A DNA stretch of 64,000 bases from Wolinella sp052170135. GTDB taxonomy: Bacteria > Campylobacterota > Campylobacteria > Campylobacterales > Helicobacteraceae. Under the pieces are notes generated by a model. It was not told where the DNA came from, made no database searches, and saw only the letters and a list, made by a program, of their open reading frames with translations. The position numbers were made by a program, and so were the translations under genes. The first letter of the stretch is position 1, and each line of letters starts with the position of its first letter. Location of the stretch: NCBI GenBank assembly GCA_052170135.1, contig JBQNBC010000002.1, forward strand, positions 124,001-188,000, written 5' to 3'. Positions 34,879-43,861 of this stretch are shown here, in pieces.

Positions 34879-35200
34879 CATGGGTGTGGCGGAGGGTTAC
34901 TTTGCAAAAAGAGGAAAGTCCGAGCTGCATTAAGACAGGGTTCTATCTAACGGATAGCTATCGCAAGATAAGGGAAAGTGCAACAGAAAATAGACCGCCG
35001 AATTTTTGGTAAGGGTGAAACGGTGGAGTAAGAGCCTACCGGATTCCTAGCAATAAGAATCGCATGGTAAACCCAACCCGCAGCAAGAATGGCATGGTTA
35101 GCGTCTTAAATTTCTAGCCATTCGCTCCGAGCGTTATCGTGAGATAATCGCCTAGATGAATAGCCCTTTAAACAGAACTCGGCTTATAGCCACACCCATG
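34879..35200 (+). ncRNA. rnpB: RNase P RNA
   Basis: About 322 bases closed by a perfect terminal helix (CATGGGTGTGGC at 34879-34890 with GCCACACCCATG at 35189-35200). It contains the universal core segments: GAGGAAAGTCCGAGC near 34911, ACAGGGTT near 34936, AAGGGTGAAACGGTGG near 35011, GTAAACCC near 35067 and AACAGAACTCGGCTTATAG near 35171, the 3' P4 strand. This is the catalytic RNA that trims the 5' ends of tRNA precursors. ATAAAAT just upstream (about 34867-34873) is a likely -10. Exact ends are set by the terminal helix and could shift by a few bases. Confidence 0.95.
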
Positions 35201-35449
35201 CTATGATGAGCTTTGCTACGTTCTAAACACTATTATCTGTGTGCTTAGATTCTCAAACAAGTTCCTAATGCATCTAACTACACAACCAAAAAATACAAAA
35301 ATCCAAAGAAGAATATCCATACAAAGCCGTTTTTATCGCCTTTTCAAAGATAAAACTAATTAGCACTAATTATCACTTAAGCTTTTTTTGGATTTCATTC
35401 TAACTTTTATTTTTAATAATAACTCTTATTAATATAAAGGGATCATAAA
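35201..35449. promoter_or_regulatory. Leader region between rnpB and the TonB receptor
   Basis: About 250 AT-rich bases with no gene. The last 100 bases hold two AT-only palindromic elements, TAATTAGCACTAATTA at 35358-35373 and the Fur-box-like site at 35413-35432, so regulation of the receptor is expected here. Confidence 0.5.
35413..35432. promoter_or_regulatory. Fur-box-like palindrome before the TonB-dependent receptor
   Basis: TTAATAA (35413-35419), six bases, TTATTAA (35426-35432): a perfect 7-bp inverted repeat close in composition to the Helicobacter Fur box (TAATAATnATTATTA). It lies 17 bases before the ATG of an iron-type receptor, over the likely promoter and ribosome-binding region. 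Binding is inferred. Confidence 0.55.
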
Positions 35450-37426
35450 ATGGGCACAAGCAATGAAAAAAACCAAAGAACATGCACTAGCTTCAGCGCA
35501 CTTAGCATAGTTGTAGCCACACTTATTTCACACAATGCGTTAGCTAGTCAATCACTAAAGCTAAACAGCGTGCAAATCACCCAAGATAGCGAGAATCTAC
35601 TAGGAAGTAGCTCGCAAATATCACGCGAAAAAATAAAACAAAGTATCTCTTTTGATGCTAAAGACACACTAAAAAATGAGCTGTCCATAGACATAGGCGG
35701 TGGCAATAGAAATGCACAAAGAATCTATATGCGAGGAATCGAAGGAAGTAACATCAATATAACAATCGATGGCGCAAAGCAAGGAAGGAATCTATTCCAA
35801 CATAGAGGCGATATGTTAGGTATTGACCCGAGTCTACTTAAAAAAGTCAAAGTACGGACGCTAGCAAATGGTGAAAGCAATGGACTTGCTGGTGGTATTG
35901 CATTTGAGAGTGTCGATGCACAGGAACTACTAGGCTCACAAAATATAGGTGCGGCCATACGTAGCGGCTACACAAGCTCATCACGTGGGGCAAATGGTGG
36001 CGTATCGCTATTTGGTAAACTATACGAAAAAGGTGCTCTACTCCTTGATATCTCAGGGCAAAATCTAGAAGACTATCGCACTGGAAGCGGTGAAAAATCC
36101 CTAAATAGCGCATCAAAAGACAAAAATTACTTTGCAAAAATGACAATTTTAGATGGTGCGCACTCTCTTAGGCTAAGCGCGCTATCAAACAAGAATCGAG
36201 CACACTACATTACAGGTGGCCCAGGTAGTGACTTTGGCATACCCAGCCTAGCGCGCGCGGCAAGCCTACATGAAATCACGCAAGATACCTACTCGCTACG
36301 ACATCAATACAACCCAGAAAATCCATACATAAATATCGAAAGCAAAATCTACTTCAATAAAAAAGCATTAAAGAATCTCACAAATACAATCGATGTATCA
36401 AGCGAAAATCTAGGCGGAAGCATAAAAAATGGGATCTACTTTGAGATTCTCAGCTCACAAAACAACATAGATTTTGGAATAGATTTTGACGATGAGGATG
36501 GTAAAAGCAACAGCAGTATAAATAAAAAATTAGTCAACAACAAATCAGAAAATCTAGGCGTGTTTGCACGCATTAATTCCCAGCTTGGCGCACTAAAGCT
36601 CTCGTATGGTGCGAGATTTGATGACTTTCAAAGTGAGTTTGGTTCAAAAGAGCTAAAAGGCAATGAGCTATCACCATTTTTAGGAATCGAATATGAAATA
36701 GTCGAGAATCTATCGCTATTTGCGAAATATTCTGAGGCGGTGCGCGCATCTGGAACAATGCCTATACAGTGGATGGGAAACATTACAAGCAAGACAAATA
36801 TCAACGATGGAAATGCGCTAAAACCAGAGGAATCGACTCAAAAAGAGGGTGGCATCAAATATATCACAACACTTAATAATGGCACACAAATTGGGTTTAG
36901 CAGTGCTATTTTTGAAACCACACTCAAGAATCTAATCCAAAGTAGCGGAGGGGGGAGAGCCATAGCCAAAGTGTGGAATAGTCAAAAAGATGTAATCTCA
37001 AAAGGCTATGAGTTACGCGCATCATGGGAGACGAGCGACTTTGGTGTGTCGCTTGGCTACACAAAGGCAAAACTAGAAGACAATGACGGGAATCGCTTCA
37101 CTAGCGCACGAAGAATCGCGGCATCAAGTGGAAACAAACTCGTGATAGATAGTATGTATGCGCTATCTCCAAAGCTAAGGGCTGGCTACACAATGAGCGC
37201 ATTAAAAGGACTAGATGGCGTCTATGACAGAAAGCGTAGTGGATATGCGCTACATGACGTATGGCTAGAGTGGCTACCAAAGGGCGTAGATGGGCTTAGC
37301 CTAAACTTTGCTATAAAAAATCTAGCAGATAAGAGCTACTACAGCCACGCATCATTTGCGCAAGGCGATGCAATAGTGAAAGAATCTGGGCGCGATTTCA
37401 GACTCTCAATGAGATACCAATTCTAA
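35450..37426 (+). CDS. TonB-dependent outer-membrane receptor (iron/heme type)
   Basis: 658 residues. A signal peptide (to about residue 33, NALAS) is followed by a plug domain (about 45-165, with RIYMRGIEGSNINITIDGAKQG, and SLLKKVKVRTLANGES) and a 22-strand barrel ending in the outer-membrane signature RLSMRYQF with terminal Phe. The EAVRASGTMP segment in the barrel resembles the FRAP-type box of heme/hemoglobin receptors, and NLADKSYYSHASFAQG is the typical C-terminal motif. Imports an iron complex or heme with TonB-ExbBD energy; the ligand is not fixed by sequence. AAAGGGATC precedes the ATG. A palindrome in front suggests Fur control. No partner transport genes lie nearby. Confidence 0.9.
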   Translation: MGTSNEKNQRTCTSFSALSIVVATLISHNALASQSLKLNSVQITQDSENLLGSSSQISREKIKQSISFDAKDTLKNELSIDIGGGNRNAQRIYMRGIEGSNINITIDGAKQGRNLFQHRGDMLGIDPSLLKKVKVRTLANGESNGLAGGIAFESVDAQELLGSQNIGAAIRSGYTSSSRGANGGVSLFGKLYEKGALLLDISGQNLEDYRTGSGEKSLNSASKDKNYFAKMTILDGAHSLRLSALSNKNRAHYITGGPGSDFGIPSLARAASLHEITQDTYSLRHQYNPENPYINIESKIYFNKKALKNLTNTIDVSSENLGGSIKNGIYFEILSSQNNIDFGIDFDDEDGKSNSSINKKLVNNKSENLGVFARINSQLGALKLSYGARFDDFQSEFGSKELKGNELSPFLGIEYEIVENLSLFAKYSEAVRASGTMPIQWMGNITSKTNINDGNALKPEESTQKEGGIKYITTLNNGTQIGFSSAIFETTLKNLIQSSGGGRAIAKVWNSQKDVISKGYELRASWETSDFGVSLGYTKAKLEDNDGNRFTSARRIAASSGNKLVIDSMYALSPKLRAGYTMSALKGLDGVYDRKRSGYALHDVWLEWLPKGVDGLSLNFAIKNLADKSYYSHASFAQGDAIVKESGRDFRLSMRYQF

Positions 37427-37441
37427 AACTAAAAGGCTAGC

Positions 37442-37461
37442 AAGAATCAAGTGCGATTCTT
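37442..37461. terminator. Hairpin between the convergent receptor and dynamin-like genes
   Basis: AAGAATC (37442-37448) pairs with GATTCTT (37455-37461), loop AAGTGC, in the 60-base gap between two convergent genes. T-run is poor (TGACTTTG). Confidence 0.4.
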
Positions 37462-37485
37462 TGACTTTGCCGTGCAATCCTTAGC

Positions 37486-39516
37486 TTAAGAATCCACCTC
37501 ATCATTAGAGTTTATCTTCTTGAGTAGATCATCAAGAATCGTGATCTGCTCACTCATTAGCCCTATCTTTTCAGATAGTAGTGCGCGCTTATCATCAACA
37601 AGACTATGAGATAGCGTAAACATCTTCTGATACGCTCTATCTGCGACAGTGCTCTCACCCTCTATCTTTGGTAGATATATCTGCAACGCAAAAGAATCTT
37701 CTAAAAGCGTTAGAATCTCATCAAAACTAGGATGATATATTGGGAAGTCCATAGGAGCTTTGATATGCCTGAGTATTGAGCTTTCCATACGCTCTTCAAG
37801 GCGCAAAATAGCAAGCTCTAACATCTTTTCATGTGCACCACCAAAAAGAGAAAGTAAAGAACCTAACTCAGAGTGAATAAAGGCAGTCATCTCATTTTGG
37901 TTTGAGACAAAATCCTTAATAATAAGCTCATAGCTCTTCGCAGCGAATTTTCTCATGTTTGAATGCGCAGAATCAGAACCAAGCGAATGTCGCTTTCTCA
38001 CTAGCTCATGTGGCTCTTGCCAAAGTTTCACACTCTCTTTTAACTCTGATAATGGCTCTAAAAATGAACTATCCATACGCTCCATAGCACGACGAATTTT
38101 AAACTGTATCGCCTTGAAGAATCGCATATTTTTAGAATCGCCCAAAAATAGCTCTTCATTTACCCTGTCCCTATCAAGGCGCGCGACAAGCAGGGTTTGC
38201 TTACTTTTTATCTCAATACCCAGGCGATTCTTATTGCGCTTTACATGCTCACGCTCCTCTTTTAGGACGTGACGATATAGCGTCTCCGCGATATTTTCTA
38301 GATGATAGCGGATATCTTGAGAAATCTTATGTAACTCAGTGCGATGGGAGTTTTTCAACTCCTTTAGCGACTGATCTAGATTGCTTGCATAGCGTGCCAA
38401 AATCAAATCTAGTCGCTCATAGATTTGCTGAAAATTCTCATACTGCGCCTTTAAAATATCTATAATTTTCCTCATCTCATTTTTAAGCGTAAACTCCTTT
38501 AAAAGGAGTGACTTTGGCATTAGCTCACTGTTTATAAAATCCAATACAGGCTTAAAGTTCGATTCTTCATAAAGCTTCATCGCTCGCGAAGAATCGCCGG
38601 CACAAAATCCATCTATGCGCGCTTCATGCTCTTTGACTAGGGCTATAATTTTATCCTTATCAAAACTGCGCAAAAGCGACAGTTGAGTGATTTCACGTGA
38701 TAACTGCCACAACTCTTCTTGAGCGATCTCGCCCTTATCAAAGCCTTTTGCCTGAAGAGCAAGCCTAGAAGAGACCGGAATCACATCGGCAAAAAACTCA
38801 CCAAAACGCCCCTTGATATACTCGACAACACTTTGTATCTGTTCGGGAGAATCGATACGATCTTTTTGGTTTAGCACGCAGAGACTCTTGCTCGCATACT
38901 TCTTTAAATGCTTTTGCAAAATCTCAAGCTCGCTTTGCTTACCAGCACTATCAATCAAGCTAAGCCAAATAATGCCATCAACGGAATCAAGAATCCGTGA
39001 AGTAACTTTTGTATCGTTACTATTTTGGGAGTTAAATCCTGGCGTATCAAGGAATGTAACACTCTTTAAAAGTTCAGTAGGAGCATAGACTGTGAGCTCC
39101 TTTACATCGCGAGAAGCATCCTCTTCTATGGCTTTTAAATTCTCAATTTTATGAAATTCACTCCTCCCATCGCGCAACACAACTTTTAGAGAAAACTCAT
39201 CACCATAGCAAAGCTGACAGATTTTTGAGGTTATTGGCGTTATACCAGTTGGAAGTATTGGCTTGGAGAGAATAGCATTTAAAAATGTCGATTTACCAGC
39301 GGAGAACTGCCCAATAATGGCTACTTTCATAGGCTCTAGCGCACGCTTGCGAAGATTTGAAAGCTCATCTTTTAGCTCATTTGATGGCAAAAATCGCTCA
39401 TTATTAAGCGTGTAACTAAGCATGTCTATCAATCCAAGCAGGTCTTTATTAAAGCTCGGTGCGTTGCGCTCGCTATTTTCCTTATAAGCGACAATAAACT
39501 GCTCTAACAGAGTCAT
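37486..39516 (-). CDS. Dynamin-like GTPase, second gene of a tandem pair
   Basis: 676 residues. GTPase motifs: G1 GQFSAGKST (residues 69-77), G2 Thr region LPTGITPITS, G3 FLDTPGFNSQ and G4 LNQKD. A long helical trunk (about 290-676) follows with a hydrophobic-amphipathic stretch near FVSNQNEMTAFIHSELGSLLSLFGG, a candidate membrane paddle. The tandem arrangement is that of the C. jejuni pair Cj0411/Cj0412, whose two proteins form a tetramer proposed to tether membranes (from published structural work, recalled). Its start overlaps the stop of the 803-residue partner by 4 bases. Function in cells is poorly known. Confidence 0.9.
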   Translation of the reverse strand: MTLLEQFIVAYKENSERNAPSFNKDLLGLIDMLSYTLNNERFLPSNELKDELSNLRKRALEPMKVAIIGQFSAGKSTFLNAILSKPILPTGITPITSKICQLCYGDEFSLKVVLRDGRSEFHKIENLKAIEEDASRDVKELTVYAPTELLKSVTFLDTPGFNSQNSNDTKVTSRILDSVDGIIWLSLIDSAGKQSELEILQKHLKKYASKSLCVLNQKDRIDSPEQIQSVVEYIKGRFGEFFADVIPVSSRLALQAKGFDKGEIAQEELWQLSREITQLSLLRSFDKDKIIALVKEHEARIDGFCAGDSSRAMKLYEESNFKPVLDFINSELMPKSLLLKEFTLKNEMRKIIDILKAQYENFQQIYERLDLILARYASNLDQSLKELKNSHRTELHKISQDIRYHLENIAETLYRHVLKEEREHVKRNKNRLGIEIKSKQTLLVARLDRDRVNEELFLGDSKNMRFFKAIQFKIRRAMERMDSSFLEPLSELKESVKLWQEPHELVRKRHSLGSDSAHSNMRKFAAKSYELIIKDFVSNQNEMTAFIHSELGSLLSLFGGAHEKMLELAILRLEERMESSILRHIKAPMDFPIYHPSFDEILTLLEDSFALQIYLPKIEGESTVADRAYQKMFTLSHSLVDDKRALLSEKIGLMSEQITILDDLLKKINSNDEVDS

Positions 39517-41924
39517 GCAATCTCCTTTAGGAGCTTTTCAATCTCATCCTTTGCGCTAGATATCTTCGATTCTTCAAGAAGTAGCTCTTTTTCCTGTTTT
39601 TCACGTATCTCTGTGCTGCCTTCACGCATTTTTATCTCCATAGCTAGCACGCTCTCTTGTTGTGACAAAACCGCACTCGCATACTCATACACTCTCCCAG
39701 TAACCGTATCAAAGCGCATTAAAAGCTCGCCACCTAGCTCATCAGTCCTAGCACGCGCTAACTCCACAAGAGAATCGAAGCTAAAAGCAAAAACTTTCCT
39801 CAACTCCGCTTCAATGTCCTTACTGCCACCATTGACGATGCCAACCACACTCTTTTTAAGAATTGAATTATTATCAATAAGCCTACCGCCTTTTGTCTCG
39901 TCTACCAAAATCCCATTAAATTCCTGCATAAGCTCATCTAAAAACTGTGGCGCAAAGAGATACGATAGCTTCTCAAACTCCGACTCAATCTCTTGCATCA
40001 AAAAGTGTAATTTCTTGCCAAACTTATGCCGATAGTCGCGCGCAATATCAACAAGCGCATCTTGGATTCCCAGCTCGATCATATTCTCTAGTCGCGCAGC
40101 TGTAGGCTTTTTACCACGTGATACCTCATAGCGAATATCATCTAGCACACGCTCTTGTAGGACATTTCGCACCTCAATAAGCTTAAAACCAACAGAAGTA
40201 GCCAAAGAATCTAGATATGAGCTAATCCCATCACGCTGAGCACCAAGCGAATCACGAATCTTTTCCATATCTATTAGCGTCTGCACTCTTGTCCGCTCCA
40301 GCTCAGAAAGTCGCGCAGACAACCTATCAATACTCTCACTTGCTAACTCCTTTTTTAGAGAAAGCTCACGGAGAATCTCATCAAACACACCCAAAAGCTC
40401 TCGGCATGCACCATATAGCATTGTCTTTGTCTTTTTCGCATTTTTACCAAACAGCATATCGCGCAAGTAGGATTCTACGCGTAAAATACCAGTATCCTCC
40501 AGCTCGTATCCACGCTCTAATGCCTCCTCTGCACGCCCAGTGCGATGAAGTAGAGCAAGCTTAGAAGCAATGGGGATAAACTCAAGCCTCTCCACTATCT
40601 CACTAAAGTTTACTTTTTGATTACAGACTCGCAATCGCTCTCTTATGCTATCTGTGGTGTAGTGCATGGCAGACGCGAGCTCATCTTTACTAAGCGTATC
40701 CGCACGCGTGAGAATCACAAGCAGTCGCGAGACGTTTTGATACACAAGTGCATCAATAATAAAATCAACATCTTTTTGTGTCGCGCTTTGAGCGGCATTC
40801 ATCAAATGTAGCATCACATCACAACCAATAACATATCGCTTTGTTATCTCTTCGCGCTGCGTCAATGGGTCATCAAGTCCAGGAGTATCTACTATCTCCA
40901 CCCCCTCACCTAAAAACTCAAGTGGGGTAAAAATCTCAACAGATCTAACCAAATTACAAAGCTTTGATGGGTGCTTCGCCGATGTGTATGTAGGTAGCTC
41001 ATCTATGGATATCTCATGACTTTGACTATCATCTGAGATATATCGCGCTAATGTAGTGCCAAAAGTGGCTATGGATTCTTTGACAAAATAGTCTATCCCC
41101 TCGTCAAACTGCGCACTTCTAGCGATACTTTCCCACTCACGTGCACTCCAAAAATGCACAACCGCATACTCGCGCTCGCTATATCTAAGTATCGTGAGAT
41201 TTGCCGTCTCTGGGATTACATTTGTACCCAAAATCTCACGTTGCAAAATTGCATTTAGCATGGTGCTTTTACCGGCATTCATAACGCCCGTAACGCCAAT
41301 TGAAAACTTCTGCTCAACTAGTTTATTAACTATCTCTTTGAATTTTTCACCATATTTTAAAGATGATTCTAGTTCGGCTATCGCCTCTATCGCATGCTCT
41401 ATACGCGAGATTCCCACTTGTAAGAATCCATCATGAAAAACCTCGCTATCCACCTCGGATTCAACATTTTCGCTTTGTGCATGTCGCTCATCATGATGAG
41501 ATAGCAGCTGATGTAACACCGCTCTTATACGTTGCTCCTCCTCAAATAGTAAAATTCCCTCGCGTTTTAGTCTGGAGACACGCTCTAAAATCTCATGAAA
41601 AATACGAGACGATGGGAAAGAATCCAAAAGCTCCAAAGTGGCAAGCTGAAGTAGCTTTATACCATCTAAGCTCATCTCTTTTCCAGGCTCAAAGAATCCA
41701 TGGCTTGCTTCCATGGTCTCAAATAGCGAAATATATAACTCACGTAAAAAATCAATACGCGAGAAGATTTCAAAATTTCGCTCATTGCAAGATAGAAGAA
41801 TTGCGTACAAATCTATCCCCTCGACACCAAGCCGCTCCACAAATAATGCTAGCTTATCGCTATCTACTAGCTCTCGCTCTTCATTATAAATCAGTAGAAA
41901 AAAATCTCTAAAAATTTGCGTCAT
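39513..41924 (-). CDS. Dynamin-like GTPase, first gene of a tandem pair
   Basis: 803 residues. An N-terminal helical extension (1-about 190) precedes the GTPase domain: G1 GVTGVMNAGKSTMLNAIL (about 208-225), G2 in NVIPETANLT, G3 EIVDTPGLDDP and G4 ILTRADT. The rest is helical with a coiled coil at about 520-580 and the C-terminus (EQEKELLLEESKISSAKDEIEKLL). The unusual long N-terminal domain is shared with the Cj-type partner. It overlaps both neighbours by 4 bases: the MFS gene before it and the second dynamin gene after, so the three are one operon. Likely peripheral inner-membrane protein. Confidence 0.9.
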   Translation of the reverse strand: MTQIFRDFFLLIYNEERELVDSDKLALFVERLGVEGIDLYAILLSCNERNFEIFSRIDFLRELYISLFETMEASHGFFEPGKEMSLDGIKLLQLATLELLDSFPSSRIFHEILERVSRLKREGILLFEEEQRIRAVLHQLLSHHDERHAQSENVESEVDSEVFHDGFLQVGISRIEHAIEAIAELESSLKYGEKFKEIVNKLVEQKFSIGVTGVMNAGKSTMLNAILQREILGTNVIPETANLTILRYSEREYAVVHFWSAREWESIARSAQFDEGIDYFVKESIATFGTTLARYISDDSQSHEISIDELPTYTSAKHPSKLCNLVRSVEIFTPLEFLGEGVEIVDTPGLDDPLTQREEITKRYVIGCDVMLHLMNAAQSATQKDVDFIIDALVYQNVSRLLVILTRADTLSKDELASAMHYTTDSIRERLRVCNQKVNFSEIVERLEFIPIASKLALLHRTGRAEEALERGYELEDTGILRVESYLRDMLFGKNAKKTKTMLYGACRELLGVFDEILRELSLKKELASESIDRLSARLSELERTRVQTLIDMEKIRDSLGAQRDGISSYLDSLATSVGFKLIEVRNVLQERVLDDIRYEVSRGKKPTAARLENMIELGIQDALVDIARDYRHKFGKKLHFLMQEIESEFEKLSYLFAPQFLDELMQEFNGILVDETKGGRLIDNNSILKKSVVGIVNGGSKDIEAELRKVFAFSFDSLVELARARTDELGGELLMRFDTVTGRVYEYASAVLSQQESVLAMEIKMREGSTEIREKQEKELLLEESKISSAKDEIEKLLKEIA

Positions 41925-43069
41925 ACACCAGCCCTAAAAAGTTTTTGAAATCTAAAAAAGAGCACTGCGCTAAAAAGTAAAATTGCACCAATACAAAGCA
42001 CAAAAGCACTCCAACCAAAGTGCTTATAAACAACTCCTGGCGCAATAGATCCTATCGTACCACCAGCGTAATAAAAGGCTAGATAGAGTCCATTGACTAT
42101 CCCTTTTTTCTCAGGAGTAATTGAGTTTGTGAGACTAGAGAGAATCGAGTGTGAGATAAACATACCCGCACACAAAACAAAAATCGAACCAAATAAAAGC
42201 GACATAGACTCATAGATCATCATCGTAGTGCTAAATGCAAAAATCAAAAGCCCAAACGTAATTGCCCGCTCTTTACCACCTATAAGAATCGTTATACGAG
42301 TCGCCAAAAGAGACACAATAACGCCAATAATATACCCAATATAAAGCAATCCAATCATGCTCTCAGTAATCTCTGGGTCGATCTCTTTGGCACGAAATGG
42401 AAGGAAATTCAAAACCGCTTGAAATGAGAAAAATATAACAAATGCCGTAAAAAATAGCAACGCATATCGCCTATCTTGCAGGTGAGCGATGATATCACGT
42501 GGCATTAATTTTACGATATTTACACGACTTTGCGATTGCAGACGAGAGATCAACAACGCACCAAAAAGCGTAGAAAATCCCAAAATCAAAAAAGCAGTCT
42601 GCCACGAATATTCCGTCGCGATATACCCACCAAATACCCTTCCTACAAAGCCACCCACAACTGTACTAGCTACGTATATGCTTACATATTTTTGGATATT
42701 TTGCTGGTCAATTCTCGTCAACACAGTCAAAATCGTCGTCAAAACCGCTGGCAAAAGTAGCGCCTGAAGGAATCTAATAGCCAAAAATGGCTCATAAGAA
42801 TCAACAAATGAAAGCAATAGCTGGAGCACACCGATTGTTGTTAGCGTAAAGATTAAGATTCTCTTTGGTGAGCTCTTTTCCAAAAGATAGCCATAAAATA
42901 TTGGCGCAAGCGCAAGTGGTAGGAGAATTATCGACGTTAACAATGATGCCTTTGAGATAGGCACGTCAAACTCTAGAGAAAAGAGTGGCTGAAGTGGCTG
43001 CGTGATATACATTAGCGACAGCGTCACAATTGTGACATAGATAATTACAAATAGAGTGAAATTTTTCAT
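41921..43069 (-). CDS. Major facilitator superfamily transporter (YnfM-like)
   Basis: 382 residues with 12 predicted membrane helices in two halves. MFS motif A is seen in the 2-3 loop as FYGYLLEKSSPKRI (the expected G-x-L-x-D-R-x-G-R is weak), and SMIGLLYIGYIIG begins the second half. The family exports or imports small molecules; YnfM-like proteins include putative sugar/drug exporters. ATG at 43069 with AGGGGG about 6 bases upstream. It is translationally coupled to the dynamin-like genes (4-base overlap), which hints at a membrane-related role but proves none. Confidence 0.85.
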   Translation of the reverse strand: MKNFTLFVIIYVTIVTLSLMYITQPLQPLFSLEFDVPISKASLLTSIILLPLALAPIFYGYLLEKSSPKRILIFTLTTIGVLQLLLSFVDSYEPFLAIRFLQALLLPAVLTTILTVLTRIDQQNIQKYVSIYVASTVVGGFVGRVFGGYIATEYSWQTAFLILGFSTLFGALLISRLQSQSRVNIVKLMPRDIIAHLQDRRYALLFFTAFVIFFSFQAVLNFLPFRAKEIDPEITESMIGLLYIGYIIGVIVSLLATRITILIGGKERAITFGLLIFAFSTTMMIYESMSLLFGSIFVLCAGMFISHSILSSLTNSITPEKKGIVNGLYLAFYYAGGTIGSIAPGVVYKHFGWSAFVLCIGAILLFSAVLFFRFQKLFRAGV

Positions 43070-43238
43070 ACACGCCCCCTCTAGCGCGATTTTGAGAATA
43101 AAAAACTATCAACTATTCACAAAAATGGAGCTGAATAAGAATCGAGAAAAGTATGCGCGCAACAACTCGAGTCAATGCGCACTTTATATAATTTTACAAA
43201 AGGCGGTCAAAGCAAACCTTGACTCAATTCTCCGCATA

Positions 43239-43811
43239 TCAGCCATGTATGTCTATTCCACGCTCGCCTAAATGTAGTGCACGTGCAAATGCCTCGCCAA
43301 AATTTATTGTCCTTGCATAGCCGCTATTTTGCTCCTGCGGAAAGGTTGCCTTGGCATTTTGTGTTTGCAACTCAGAGAGACGATATAGCGACTGCGCAGC
43401 AATCATCTTCTCACCACGAGTCATACCAGCTGTCGCGCGCTCAAATGCCTGAAACTCGTTATCATCCATAAGCTCCAAAACAAGCAGTCCATATGTCTCG
43501 CGCGAAGTGGGAATCTCATAGTTCTCATCATCAGTTCTAAGTGAAAACGAAGTTGCACGAACGCCTTCGCCCTGCTCTATGACTTGCGCATCACGCTTCT
43601 CTTCTATTTTTTTTATCTCTTCTGCCTGCTTTGCTTTTGCTTCATCAGCTTTTAGATTCTCATTTTTTATATTTTGGCGTGTCAAATCGCGCTCGGCACG
43701 CAAACTTGTTTCTTCGCTATTTTGTGATTTTATTGCAACTTCTGCAGATTTTTTAGCCGCTAAAATATCAGCTTGATTTTGCGTTATGGTATTTGAGAGG
43801 GGTATTTGCAT
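43239..43811 (-). CDS. Unknown protein behind a sigma-54 promoter
   Basis: 190 residues. No family recognised. The first 95 residues are highly charged and helical with a coiled-coil character (AEVAIKSQNSEETSLRAERD, KADEAKAKQAEEIKKIEEKRD), starting MQIPLSNTITQNQ, which looks flagellum-related to me only by composition. The second half is globular: TYGLLVLELMDDNEFQAFERA, MTRGEKMIAAQSLYRL. No signal peptide or membrane helix. The gene follows the kinase that ends the chemosensory operon and has its own perfect GG-N10-GC promoter at 43848-43861, inside the end of that kinase gene. This places it in the sigma-54 (RpoN) regulon, which in this group is mainly flagellar. The ribosome-binding site is weak (GGAG 12 bases upstream). 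Confidence 0.75.
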   Translation of the reverse strand: MQIPLSNTITQNQADILAAKKSAEVAIKSQNSEETSLRAERDLTRQNIKNENLKADEAKAKQAEEIKKIEEKRDAQVIEQGEGVRATSFSLRTDDENYEIPTSRETYGLLVLELMDDNEFQAFERATAGMTRGEKMIAAQSLYRLSELQTQNAKATFPQEQNSGYARTINFGEAFARALHLGERGIDIHG

Positions 43812-43847
43812 AGGCTTTTAGCTCCGGAGATTTTTGAAGCTAATAAA

Positions 43848-43861
43848 GCAAAAAGAGTTCC
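43848..43861 (-). promoter_or_regulatory. Sigma-54 (RpoN) promoter of the unknown 190-residue gene
   Basis: On the minus strand AGGAACTCTTTTTGCTTT: GG at 43861-43860, ten bases, GC at 43849-43848. It fits the Campylobacter consensus TTGGAAC-N4-TTGCTT at most positions. The start codon is at 43811, giving a leader of about 25 bases after the expected +1. It overlaps the stop codon of the upstream kinase gene. Confidence 0.85.
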
